A stretch of 64,000 nt of DNA from Parasphingorhabdus litoris DSM 22379 (GTDB taxonomy: Bacteria; Pseudomonadota; Alphaproteobacteria; Sphingomonadales; Sphingomonadaceae). Under the pieces are notes generated by a model. The model searched no databases, was not told the origin of the DNA, and was given only the letters and a program-made list of their open reading frames with translations. The translations under genes were made by a program, and so were the position numbers. This document shows, piece by piece, positions 18,414-26,060 of the stretch; within the stretch, counting starts at the first letter, position 1; every line of letters starts with the position of its first letter. The stretch is taken from positions 1,550,001-1,614,000 of the forward strand of contig NZ_CP086727.1 of assembly GCF_020906275.1 (NCBI RefSeq), written 5' to 3'.

Positions 18414-19682
18414 TTATATTACAGCGGGTGCGCTGGTATTTTCGCTTTGAGTTTTGATAACTGGCAGAAATACGGCAACTGTTGTACCGACACCCTGTTC
18501 GCTCGTGACTTCCATCCGGCCGCCGTGTCGCTCGGTTATATGTTTCACAATGGCAAGCCCAAGCCCCGTTCCGCCAATGGATTTACTGCGGCCTTTGTCG
18601 ACACGATAAAATCTTTCTGTCAGCCTTGGAATATGTTCTGGGGCTATTCCTTCACCCTGATCTGTAACCGATAGACGGAGCATGGATCCGTTACGATTGG
18701 GCTTAACTGCTACAGTTACAGGAGAGCCTTTCTTGCCGTATTTATATGCGTTGCTAACAAGATTGTGGAGCAATTGTGAAAGTTGTGCGTAATCCCCTTG
18801 TACAGTGGGGAGTTTGTCGGGAATCGAAACGACAAAATTATCGTCCTTTTTGCTTCGACCATTCAGAAAAACCGTTTTCACTTCGGCCACCAGATCGGCC
18901 AAGTTTATCGGTTCCGAAGGAAGTTGATACTTTTCCGCTTCAATGCGGGATAGCGACATCAGGTCTTCGACCAAACGCTGCATCCGGTCAGCTTCTTGAT
19001 ACATGATGGTCAAGAAACGAGCACGTGTGTCTTCATCTTTGCCGGCTTCCGGGTTCTCCAGCGTCTCGATGAAGCCCTTTATCGCGGCAAGCGGAGTCCG
19101 CAGCTCGTGGCTCGCGTTGGCAACAAAGTCTGTCCGCATACGTTCAGCGGCATAGCGGCTGCTCTGATCTGACAGTTGAACAAGTTTCAGTCCATCGTTG
19201 AGCGCATGGATGCGGAGCTCCCAGCGTTGATCTGCACTACCGACTCCGACCAGTAAAATGGGCTCTCCAGTATGCTCGGCATTGGGATTTGCAAGCCGAT
19301 CGGCGGCGGAGGGATGACGAATGGCGACTCGCACATCCTCTCCGATAATATGATTGCCGAGAAAGTTCTTCGCGGCCGGATTGGCTGCTGCGACCTTGGC
19401 ATTGCGGACGAGCAGAATCGGGTCGGTAATCGGGTCAATCACATCCTGATAAGCCTCGGCTCTACCCTGATATAATATACGTTTCTTTTGACGATCCAGT
19501 GCGCTGAAATCAGGCGGTGGTGGACCATGATCTTCCAGAGCAATAATGGCTAGGGCCACAACACCAAAGGCGGTCATTATAATAATTTTCATCAATGCAG
19601 CGGACGTTTGGGCTGCCAAAACAGATCCTCCGATGATCAGAAGAATCGCAAAAATCAACCGAAAGGGAGAAACTGTGTTCAT
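18414..19682 (-). CDS. phoR: PhoR, phosphate regulon sensor histidine kinase
   Basis: A 422-residue membrane histidine kinase. Two N-terminal hydrophobic segments (residues 8-50) are followed by a PAS-like domain (about 70-160, DPILLVRNAKVAAANPAAKN). The dimerisation/phospho-acceptor helix has His in NASHELRTPLAAIKGF. The ATPase domain has the N-box in LLHNLVSNAYKYGKKG and the G-boxes DQGEGIAPEH and GGTGLGLAIVKH. It partners PhoB, which here is encoded at the other end of the pst operon. phoR precedes pstS, separated by 120 bases containing the Pho-box-like repeats. Confidence 0.94.
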   Translation of the reverse strand: MNTVSPFRLIFAILLIIGGSVLAAQTSAALMKIIIMTAFGVVALAIIALEDHGPPPPDFSALDRQKKRILYQGRAEAYQDVIDPITDPILLVRNAKVAAANPAAKNFLGNHIIGEDVRVAIRHPSAADRLANPNAEHTGEPILLVGVGSADQRWELRIHALNDGLKLVQLSDQSSRYAAERMRTDFVANASHELRTPLAAIKGFIETLENPEAGKDEDTRARFLTIMYQEADRMQRLVEDLMSLSRIEAEKYQLPSEPINLADLVAEVKTVFLNGRSKKDDNFVVSIPDKLPTVQGDYAQLSQLLHNLVSNAYKYGKKGSPVTVAVKPNRNGSMLRLSVTDQGEGIAPEHIPRLTERFYRVDKGRSKSIGGTGLGLAIVKHITERHGGRMEVTSEQGVGTTVAVFLPVIKTQSENTSAPAVI

Positions 19683-19859
19683 ATTTGCCGTTGTCGTGAA
19701 TTTCGGTAACCCATGTTTAGGCGGGTTTGCGCAGAAACAGCAATGACTATGTTAGATTAATGGTCAGCGATTTTTGAGTTGGTGTCAGCTGTTAAGCATT
19801 TTGGCCGGTTTGTCCCGTTTAAGGACGACGAATTGCCTTTACTCGCATTTAATTTTTTC

Positions 19860-19894
19860 CTCCTTATTAGGAGCATCTAAAGAAAGTTTGATGC
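19860..19894 (+). other. Two adjacent small hairpins in the leader of the exported-protein gene
   Basis: CTCCT (19860-19864)/AGGAG (19869-19873) closes a TATT loop, and GCATC (19873-19877)/GATGC (19890-19894) closes an 11-base loop ending one base before the ATG at 19896. AGGAG is the best ribosome-binding-like element nearby but is 22 bases from the start, so its meaning is uncertain. Confidence 0.3.
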
Positions 19895-19895
19895 G

Positions 19896-20324
19896 ATGAC
19901 TGACAAATCAAATCAAGAAGCCGGAATTCCGGAGACCAAGCGTGGCCCTGAAAAGGCGGCGATTGTAACGCGCCGTCGTGCGTTGATGATGGGTGCCGTG
20001 ACGGCTTCAGCAGTTGTCAGTATCAAACCCGCCCTGGCGCAAACCGCGGGATCAGTTCTGAATTGTGAAATTCCGGTGCCAGGAAACCATGCTGCCGGCG
20101 GATTTATTGGTCCTGACGGAAAAATCGTTCCTCCTGATACGCCCGGTGCTTTTCCGCCCGCTGGCCGCAATTTTACCGGTGAAGAAGTAAAGCGTGCAAT
20201 GAATGGGCGATCATTGCCCGGCACATCCTATGATCAGTCCAAAGCCTATGTGAACTATATCCGGCGGCTCCAGTCAGGGCAAAGCGGCTTTACCTGTTAC
20301 GCATCTCTGCAAATGCCGCGATAG
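19896..20324 (+). CDS. Exported protein with a twin-arginine-like signal, possible partner of the adjacent PqqD/HprK-like system
   Basis: A 142-residue protein of unknown function. After a 25-residue polar N-region comes TRRRALMMGAVTASAVV and an AxA-type cleavage site at PALAQT, which looks like a twin-arginine or Sec signal. The mature part of about 94 residues is rich in Gly/Pro. It has two cysteines, one near its beginning (LNCEIPVPG) and one near its end (GFTCYASLQMPR), which could form a disulfide. I know no named domain. It lies 108 bases before the PqqD-like gene on the same strand, which makes it a candidate member or substrate of that system; this is inference from position only. Confidence 0.7.
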   Translation: MTDKSNQEAGIPETKRGPEKAAIVTRRRALMMGAVTASAVVSIKPALAQTAGSVLNCEIPVPGNHAAGGFIGPDGKIVPPDTPGAFPPAGRNFTGEEVKRAMNGRSLPGTSYDQSKAYVNYIRRLQSGQSGFTCYASLQMPR

Positions 20325-20432
20325 CGTTTCCGCCGTTTTCTGACTTCGAAGCCAAGGCTTATTAACATATTCATGCTATCAGATGGGCTTGTTTTGAACG
20401 ACTTGTCATGATCAGGAATAGTGTAGCCGCCC

Positions 20433-20711
20433 ATGAGTCAGCTTTATCGCGTCACAGCCCCTGATGGTCTGATCCAGCTTCCCTTGGATAGTATGATGCT
20501 GATTTTTCAAAAATCATCGGGGATCACGCATATGGTGGCTGATCCTGTTCCCGCAATATTGAACGTTATGGGTGATGACGCCCTAAGCGCCGACGATATC
20601 GCGATCCGCCTGTCTGCCAGCTACGAACTGGAAGGCAGCGGTGATGCAGCTGATATTGTTCTGGCGAGACTTGTAGAATTGCGCTCACTTGGTCTTGTGG
20701 AACAGGTTTAG
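20433..20711 (+). CDS. PqqD-like peptide-chaperone protein (HPr-rel-A-type system)
   Basis: A 92-residue protein of the PqqD/RiPP-recognition-element class. It contains the PqqD-type central block ITHMVADPVPAILNVMGDD and the predicted winged-helix continuation DDIAIRLSASYELEG with LVELRSLGLVEQV at the end. PqqD-like proteins bind leader regions of peptides and present them to modifying enzymes. From memory, this combination with an HprK-like kinase is catalogued as the PqqD member of an uncharacterised 'HPr-rel-A' system. Five bases separate its stop from the kinase start, so the two are co-transcribed. Confidence 0.82.
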   Translation: MSQLYRVTAPDGLIQLPLDSMMLIFQKSSGITHMVADPVPAILNVMGDDALSADDIAIRLSASYELEGSGDAADIVLARLVELRSLGLVEQV

Positions 20712-20716
20712 ACACC

Positions 20717-21586
20717 GTGGCGCGCATGCATCAGCTCTGTCTGACCGTTGGTCCAACACGATACCGCCTGGTTTCAGCCTGGCGGCGGCCTCTCGATCAG
20801 CTGGCAGCCTTGTATAAGGGCTATCCAACATCACAGGATGGCTACGCTGACTTCACGGTCCGGTTGGAGCCAGAAAAGCCCTGGCGGCGTTATATCCGAC
20901 CATCGGTTCATATCTCCGGTGATTATTGGCTCCCGGATGCTGCGCCGCTGCCAATTGAGCAAAGCCTGCTGGCTGCGGAAATGGGCATGAATTTGCAAAT
21001 GGCACTGGGCTGGCGCCGGCATCTCTTGCTGCATGCCAGCAGTGTAGAAAAGGACGGCAAGGCATTGTTGATGACCGGCCTGTCCGGTTCCGGAAAGTCT
21101 ACGCTTTCGGCTATCTTGGCGGAAAGAGGTTGGCGATTCATGGGGGATGAATTTGCTTTGCTCAATCCGGACACCGGCATGGTGCATAGCCTCCCGCGCC
21201 TGATCAGCCTAAAAAATCAGGCGATTGCTGTGATGCAGGCAATTGTACCGGAAAATCGCTTCGGCCCGTTGATGCAGGATACGCCCAAGGGCGATATTCG
21301 CCATATCGTTCCGCCCCGGGATGCGGTGAACAGGATGGCGGAAAGTGCCAAGCCGGCTTTGCTGTTATTTCCTCGCTTTGGTCATGATCCTGCTCTGCGT
21401 GATATGGGCAAGTCCGAGATTTTTGTGCGGCTGACCCAGGCATCAACCAACTATGTAGCGCTTGGAGAAACAGGATTTCGGGCGCTGACGCGGTTTGTCG
21501 ATGAAGTTCCGACCAAAGCGATGGATTATCAATCGGGCGATCAGGCAGAAGAACTTATTGATAGCCTTTGGAGCCAGTTGCCATGA
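20717..21586 (+). CDS. HprK-related serine kinase-like protein (kinase A type)
   Basis: A 289-residue P-loop protein resembling the catalytic domain of HPr kinase/phosphorylase. Walker A is GLSGSGKSTL at about residues 118-127, preceded by LLHASSVEKDGKALLMT. GDEFALLN at about 141 corresponds to the acidic motif after the P-loop in HprK. No HPr gene or PTS component is visible nearby, so HPr is not the obvious substrate. Homologous kinases in paeninodin-type lasso-peptide clusters phosphorylate a peptide. The start is a GTG at 20717 (ATG at 20726 is possible). Its TGA overlaps the ATG of the nucleotidyltransferase gene. Confidence 0.85.
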   Translation: MARMHQLCLTVGPTRYRLVSAWRRPLDQLAALYKGYPTSQDGYADFTVRLEPEKPWRRYIRPSVHISGDYWLPDAAPLPIEQSLLAAEMGMNLQMALGWRRHLLLHASSVEKDGKALLMTGLSGSGKSTLSAILAERGWRFMGDEFALLNPDTGMVHSLPRLISLKNQAIAVMQAIVPENRFGPLMQDTPKGDIRHIVPPRDAVNRMAESAKPALLLFPRFGHDPALRDMGKSEIFVRLTQASTNYVALGETGFRALTRFVDEVPTKAMDYQSGDQAEELIDSLWSQLP

Positions 21587-22602
21587 TGGGCAATGCGCAA
21601 CCCTTGGTCGATGCTTTGCGGGAGCCAGAGACGGTCCTCTCACTCGACGGGGCAGGGTGGACGCAACTCATAAGCATTGCCCGTGCGGAGTCGCTGATGG
21701 GTAGTCTGGCCCATCGTCTGACGGACATTGCGGTGCCGGAGCAAGTTAAACTCGTTCTGAAGGATGCGATTCAAACCACTGATTTAGCAAGATTGCAGGC
21801 GCTTTGGGAGGCGGATTGCGCGCGGCGCGCTCTTAAGCCACTAAATTGCAAAACGGTCCTGATGAAGGGCACAGCCTATGTTGCGGCCAATTGCAATGCC
21901 GGTGTGGGACGGAGTATTGGCGATCTCGATATCATGGTCGCGCGGGATCAGCTCTCCGCCGTCGAGGGAGCTTTATTGGAAACAGGTTGGGAATGGGTAA
22001 AGCCAGACCCTTATGATGATCAATATTATCGGGATCATATGCACGAGCTGCCTCCGCTGATCCACCGCGAACGCGACCGGATGATCGATGTGCATCATAC
22101 GACATTGCCGCTGACCGCTGGGCCAACGCCCGATGCGCAGGCAATGCTGGATGCAGCGGTGAAGCTGGATTCAGGGCTTTATGTGATGGCGCCTGCCGAT
22201 ATGCTGCTGCATTCGGTAGCCCATCTTTTTGCGGATGGTGATCTGGCAGGCGGATTGCGCAATTTGTGGGACATTGATCGGCTGGTCCGGCAATTTGCCG
22301 AGGCGGATGAAGAGTTCTGGACCATATTGGGCGCGCGCGCCAGATTACATCAATTGGAACCACATCTGTCACGTGGTCTGCGATTGGCCGCTCGGTTATA
22401 TGGCACGCCGGTTTATAAATATCGCGCAGGGCAGACGAAATTCACCGACTATCTCTATATCCGTCGTTTGCTGGCGAGAGATGGCTGGGGGCGGGAAACC
22501 CGAAAGTTTACACGGCAAGCTTTCTACATCCGTTCTCATTGGCTGCGCATGCCGCCGCTCATGCTGGCCCGTCATTTATGGATCAAGTGGCGCAAGGGAT
22601 AA
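21583..22602 (+). CDS. NTP_transf_5-like nucleotidyltransferase family protein
   Basis: A protein of about 339 residues in the uncharacterised nucleotidyltransferase family (PF14907-like) that often accompanies PqqD-like and HprK-like genes. VLMKGTAYVA and GRSIGDLDIMVARDQL form the nucleotidyltransferase core with the D-x-D metal ligands. DVHHTTLPLTAG and LHSVAHLFADGDLAGGLRN are further family blocks. In pseudomycoidin-type clusters a homologue adds a further group to a phosphorylated peptide. I take the ATG at 21583, which overlaps the kinase stop (ATGA) and has GGAG upstream, not the TTG at 21568. It converges with gph. Confidence 0.85.
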   Translation: MMGNAQPLVDALREPETVLSLDGAGWTQLISIARAESLMGSLAHRLTDIAVPEQVKLVLKDAIQTTDLARLQALWEADCARRALKPLNCKTVLMKGTAYVAANCNAGVGRSIGDLDIMVARDQLSAVEGALLETGWEWVKPDPYDDQYYRDHMHELPPLIHRERDRMIDVHHTTLPLTAGPTPDAQAMLDAAVKLDSGLYVMAPADMLLHSVAHLFADGDLAGGLRNLWDIDRLVRQFAEADEEFWTILGARARLHQLEPHLSRGLRLAARLYGTPVYKYRAGQTKFTDYLYIRRLLARDGWGRETRKFTRQAFYIRSHWLRMPPLMLARHLWIKWRKG

Positions 22603-22608
22603 CGGTTA

Positions 22609-23292
22609 TTACCGTAAAGTAGCTAAGGTTGGAACAAGCTCGTCATAATGATCGATAATTGCGTCGGCGCCGAGTTCTTCGACCGGTTGATGCAAAAAAC
22701 CAAAACTGACTGCGACATTGGCGATACCTGCATTTTGGGCCGCTTTAATGTCGAAGATACTGTCGCCGATAAAAGCTGCGGGCGTTCGGTCCACCGTCCC
22801 GCCACAGCGCCGGATCATCTCATCAATCGGGTCCCGCTTGGGCTTGCTGCGCCCTTTGCCCATGGTATCGCCGCCAATGACCGTGATGAATCGATCTATC
22901 ATGCCGACGTTGGTCAACAGTTTCACCGCCAGACTTTCGAATTTGTTCGTCACTACCGCCAGTTTTATATCCCTGTCCTGCAATGCATCCATCGCATCGA
23001 TCAGTCCGGCAAAGGCAGGCGCATTCCGCCCCAGATTGGCTTCATAGTGATCGATCAGTACCGGCATCAGGCTTTTGACCAATTCCGTGTCGCTCCCACC
23101 CGATTGCTCCAGCGCCATTTCCAGCATATGCCGCGCGCCCATGCCAACAAGCGAGCGAATGGATTGTTGGTCCACTTGCGGTCGGTTCGCACTGTCGAGC
23201 GCATGATTGAGGGAAGCGGCGAGTTCCATGCTGGTGTCCAGCAAGGTGCCATCCAGATCAAAGCCAATGATATCGAAAGAAATTTCTGTCAT
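22609..23292 (-). CDS. gph: Phosphoglycolate phosphatase-type HAD hydrolase
   Basis: A 227-residue HAD-superfamily phosphatase with motif I DLDGTLLDT (nucleophile Asp14, acid Asp16), motif II VVTNK at about 118-122, motif III lysine in GRSKPKRDP and motif IV GDSIFD. The helical cap at residues 20-90 is of the Gph/PGP type. It probably hydrolyses 2-phosphoglycolate from oxidative DNA repair or photorespiration-like chemistry; related sugar-phosphate substrates are possible. It is divergent from glmU, with 96 bases between the starts. Confidence 0.87.
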   Translation of the reverse strand: MTEISFDIIGFDLDGTLLDTSMELAASLNHALDSANRPQVDQQSIRSLVGMGARHMLEMALEQSGGSDTELVKSLMPVLIDHYEANLGRNAPAFAGLIDAMDALQDRDIKLAVVTNKFESLAVKLLTNVGMIDRFITVIGGDTMGKGRSKPKRDPIDEMIRRCGGTVDRTPAAFIGDSIFDIKAAQNAGIANVAVSFGFLHQPVEELGADAIIDHYDELVPTLATLR

Positions 23293-23388
23293 AGTCCCTG
23301 CATAGAACCGATCTTGCTGGCATAAGCAACCGCATCATGGCATGGGGCGAAAATTCAGCGTTAGAACAGGATATTCGGAGTTTTTGGT

Positions 23389-24738
23389 ATGAGTGACCGT
23401 CCTTTAGCAGCCATTATATTAGCCGCCGGACAAGGTACGCGGATGAAATCGGAGACACACAAGGTCCTGCATCCGATTGCCGGTAAGCCAATGCTCCATC
23501 ATCTGCTCGATACAGTTGATTCTATCGGTGTGGAACGCACGGTTGTGGTTGTCGGTGCGCGGCGCGAGCAGATCGAGGCGAGTGTTGAAGATCGCAATGT
23601 CGCGATAGCCGTGCAGGAAGATCAGTTGGGTACCGGCCATGCGGTGGCGCAGGCCCATGATGCGCTTAAGGGCTTTGCCGGTGATGTGCTGATCCTTTAC
23701 GGCGATGTGCCGATGGTCAGTGCTGAGACCATGCAGGCTATGACTGCGCGGCTGAATGACGGCACGGATCCGCGCGCGGTCGTGCTCGGTTTTCGTCCCG
23801 ATGATGCAGGCGCTTATGGCCGGATCATTGCCAGCGATCAGGGCGAGATCGAAAAAATGGTCGAATATAAGGATGCCGACGAAGCCGAGCGCGCAGTCAA
23901 CCTGTGCAACAGCGGGTTGATGGCGGCGCGGGCCACCGACCTGTTCATCCTGCTCGACCAGATCGGCAATGATAATGCCGCGGGCGAATATTATCTGCCG
24001 GATATCGTGATGCTGTCGGGGCAGGCCAGTGCTGTGATTGAAGTGGATGATCCCGCCGAGGTTGCGGGCGTCAACAGCCGTGCGGAGCTGGCGGCAGTCG
24101 AGGGGGAGTGGCAGCAGCGTCGGCGGGCGCAGGCGATGGCAGGCGGTGTCAGCCTGATTGCACCAGAAACCGTCTGGTTTTCGCATGATACAGACATCTC
24201 CTCAGACGTTATTGTAGAACCAAATGTCTTTTTTGGACCCGGCGTCACGGTAGCCAGCGGTGCGCGAATCTATGGCCATAGCCACATTGAAGGCGCGTCC
24301 ATTGGTGCGAATACCAATGTTGGTCCGTTCGCAAGACTGCGACCGGGCGCGGTACTCGAGGAAGGCTCAAAAATTGGCAATTTTGTAGAGATGAAAAAGG
24401 CGGTGCTGGGCAAAGGCGCCAAAGCCAATCATCTGGCCTATCTGGGCGACGCTGAAGTGGGCGAGGGCGCCAATATCGGCGCGGGCACGATCACCTGCAA
24501 TTATGATGGTTATTTCAAATACAAAACCAAGATCGGTAAAGGCGCCTTCATTGGATCAAATAGCGCGCTGGTCGCGCCCGTGACCATTGGCGATGGCGCA
24601 ATAGTGGGCGCTGGCGCAGCGCTAACCAAGGATGTGGATGCCGGCGATCTGGCGCTGGTGCGGGCGGAGCAAACGGCGAAAAAAGGCTGGGCAGACCAGT
24701 TTAACGCGGTGAGCGCTAAGAAGAAGGCTGGGAAGTGA
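23389..24738 (+). CDS. glmU: Bifunctional GlmU (glucosamine-1-phosphate acetyltransferase / UDP-GlcNAc pyrophosphorylase)
   Basis: A 449-residue enzyme that acetylates glucosamine-1-phosphate and couples it to UTP, giving UDP-GlcNAc for peptidoglycan and LPS. The N-terminal pyrophosphorylase domain has ILAAGQGTRMKS at residues 10-21 and DQLGTGHAVAQA. The C-terminal half is a left-handed beta-helix acetyltransferase (VGPFARLRPGAVLEEGSKIG; NYDGYFKYKTKIG). Length is normal. glmS follows about 1.3 kb later, interrupted by three unrelated genes. The stop overlaps a GTG start of the next gene. Confidence 0.97.
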   Translation: MSDRPLAAIILAAGQGTRMKSETHKVLHPIAGKPMLHHLLDTVDSIGVERTVVVVGARREQIEASVEDRNVAIAVQEDQLGTGHAVAQAHDALKGFAGDVLILYGDVPMVSAETMQAMTARLNDGTDPRAVVLGFRPDDAGAYGRIIASDQGEIEKMVEYKDADEAERAVNLCNSGLMAARATDLFILLDQIGNDNAAGEYYLPDIVMLSGQASAVIEVDDPAEVAGVNSRAELAAVEGEWQQRRRAQAMAGGVSLIAPETVWFSHDTDISSDVIVEPNVFFGPGVTVASGARIYGHSHIEGASIGANTNVGPFARLRPGAVLEEGSKIGNFVEMKKAVLGKGAKANHLAYLGDAEVGEGANIGAGTITCNYDGYFKYKTKIGKGAFIGSNSALVAPVTIGDGAIVGAGAALTKDVDAGDLALVRAEQTAKKGWADQFNAVSAKKKAGK

Positions 24739-25295
24739 ATAAAACGACGGACGCAATATTTACGGCGGTTGGCTTCCGTCTGCGAAACGACGCAATCAAA
24801 CTTTATCAGCATTATATGTCGATTGGTTTAGACCCCTGCAACATCGATTACAATTTGATGGCCAACGCCAATCTCACCGTTGGATCTGCCAACCAATGGT
24901 TGAAGGATTCCCCGATGGGTGAGAACAATTTCTCTGGAATCCAGCGCTGGAACAACATGCCGTGGACCATCGAGCTTGCAGAGTTGCTACGCGAAATAGC
25001 AAATCAGTTCATAATGATAAGCTGTCTCCCAACACGTGGTGCAACGTTGGTTGTGTTAGATTGGATTGAATCCGGGTGCGATGGGAGATTGGATTTGGGA
25101 GCCGAGAATGCACTTGGGTCTATCACCTTGTCAGATTCATCTAAATCCCGACTACTTGAAATACGTAAGATGAAGCAGGGTTGGATCGTCTGCGGTGATG
25201 ACCTTGAAGAGTCAGAGTTTTCGGAGATATTGGTGACTGAAAGTCAGTTGTCCATCTATCGAAGCGATAATCAGTGGCGGAATTTTCTCGTTTAG
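24735..25295 (+). CDS. Hypothetical protein, orphan gene between glmU and the toxin-antitoxin pair
   Basis: A 186-residue protein with no domain I recognise and no signal peptide or membrane segment. It has a short LVVLDWIESGCDG stretch and many polar residues. The start is a GTG that overlaps the glmU TGA by three bases (24735-24737), so it could be translated by coupling. Its base composition is visibly less GC-rich than glmU and glmS on either side, which suggests foreign origin. Together with the following RHH/PIN pair it forms an insert between two genes of one pathway. Confidence 0.65.
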   Translation: MNKTTDAIFTAVGFRLRNDAIKLYQHYMSIGLDPCNIDYNLMANANLTVGSANQWLKDSPMGENNFSGIQRWNNMPWTIELAELLREIANQFIMISCLPTRGATLVVLDWIESGCDGRLDLGAENALGSITLSDSSKSRLLEIRKMKQGWIVCGDDLEESEFSEILVTESQLSIYRSDNQWRNFLV

Positions 25296-25311
25296 TAAAT
25301 CAGGGTTCGAC

Positions 25312-25345
25312 TTGACATGATATCATGATATGATATCAATATATC
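25312..25345 (+). promoter_or_regulatory. Promoter and palindromic operator of the toxin-antitoxin pair
   Basis: TTGACA at 25312-25317 is a perfect -35 element. TGATATCA palindromes occur at 25318-25325 and 25331-25338, with a related ATATATCATG at the start codon. TATCAA (25334-25339) is a possible -10 at 16-base spacing. Such repeats are typical of sites bound by the ribbon-helix-helix antitoxin. No ribosome binding site precedes the ATG at 25346. Confidence 0.65.
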
Positions 25346-25678
25346 ATGACTCGCATACTTGCCGATCTATCCGAAGAAGATGTCCAATGGCTCGACGCAC
25401 AGGCGGCGGCGCAGGGGACGTCGCGGGCGCAGTTGCTGCGTGATGCAGTGGCGGCCTTTCGGGCGGATGCGTCTAAGCAGGGGATTGAAAAATATTTCGG
25501 CATGTGGCGCGATCGCCGGGAAGTGGGTGATCCGGTGGCATGGCAGCGGCGCGAGCGAGCATCCTGGACCCGACCCTGGGATCCCGACTATTGGGATGTG
25601 CGCAAGGAATTTCCCGACTTGTTTGACGCCGATGATGACCGTGAGGCAGAGCGCTATCGTAAGAAAGACGCCTCGTGA
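25346..25678 (+). CDS. Ribbon-helix-helix (CopG-like) antitoxin
   Basis: A 110-residue protein. Residues 1-40 (MTRILADLSEEDVQWLD, then TSRAQLLRDAVAAF) form a ribbon-helix-helix DNA-binding unit. The remainder is acidic and aromatic (RPWDPDYWDVRKEFPDLFD) and would wrap the toxin. It should neutralise the PIN toxin and repress its own promoter at the TGATATCA repeats. The ATG follows the promoter so closely that the mRNA may be leaderless. Its end overlaps the toxin GTG (GTGA). Confidence 0.85.
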   Translation: MTRILADLSEEDVQWLDAQAAAQGTSRAQLLRDAVAAFRADASKQGIEKYFGMWRDRREVGDPVAWQRRERASWTRPWDPDYWDVRKEFPDLFDADDDREAERYRKKDAS

Positions 25679-26043
25679 ACGAAGCGGTATTCGACAGCAA
25701 TATCCTGTTTGATGCGCTTAACGATGTCGGCCGCGCGAATGTCGAGCTGCAGCGTTATGACCGTCGCTATATCAGCCGCCTGACCTGGGTTGAAGTGCTG
25801 ACCAAGGCGCTGCCGGACGACGGTGATCGGGCGGAGGCTTTTCTCTCCTTTTTCAACATCATTGAGGTGAATGAAGAAATTGGTCGGCGCGCGGCTCTGC
25901 TACGCAGTGACCGGCGACGGCTGAAAGCGATGGATGCCGTCATTCTAGCCTCTGCCCAGCTCACCGGGCGCATCTTGATCACCCGAAACACACGTGACTT
26001 TCCGGCGGAAATGCCAGGCATTCGCGTTCCCTATACTCTCTAA
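25675..26043 (+). CDS. PIN-domain (VapC-like) ribonuclease toxin
   Basis: A 122-residue PIN-domain protein. Acidic metal ligands appear in VFDSNILFDAL (Asp6), WVEVLTK (Glu at about 39), KAMDAVILASAQ (Asp at about 88) and TRNTRDFP near the C-terminus, the normal VapC layout. Such toxins cleave RNA, often tRNA or rRNA. The start is a GTG overlapping the antitoxin stop by four bases, so translation is coupled. 17 bases separate it from glmS, so glmS may be partly transcribed from the toxin-antitoxin promoter. Confidence 0.87.
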   Translation: MNEAVFDSNILFDALNDVGRANVELQRYDRRYISRLTWVEVLTKALPDDGDRAEAFLSFFNIIEVNEEIGRRAALLRSDRRRLKAMDAVILASAQLTGRILITRNTRDFPAEMPGIRVPYTL

Positions 26044-26060
26044 GAAGAAAGCCTCAGACT

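Noticed and set aside
20433..22602. Full lasso-peptide cluster
   Set aside because: The PqqD-like, HprK-like and nucleotidyltransferase genes are suggestive, but no B2 transglutaminase-like protease, asparagine-synthetase-like cyclase or exporter gene is present within the window.
22602..22615. ACGGT-TATT-ACCGT hairpin between the nucleotidyltransferase gene and gph as a terminator
   Set aside because: Only five base pairs, overlapping both stop codons, with no T-run on either side.
22648..23325. 225-codon plus-strand frame antisense to gph
   Set aside because: A shadow of a well-supported HAD phosphatase gene; no recognisable domain.
23419..24186. 255-codon minus-strand frame antisense to glmU
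   Set aside because: A shadow of glmU with His/Ile-rich nonsense-like composition and no domain.
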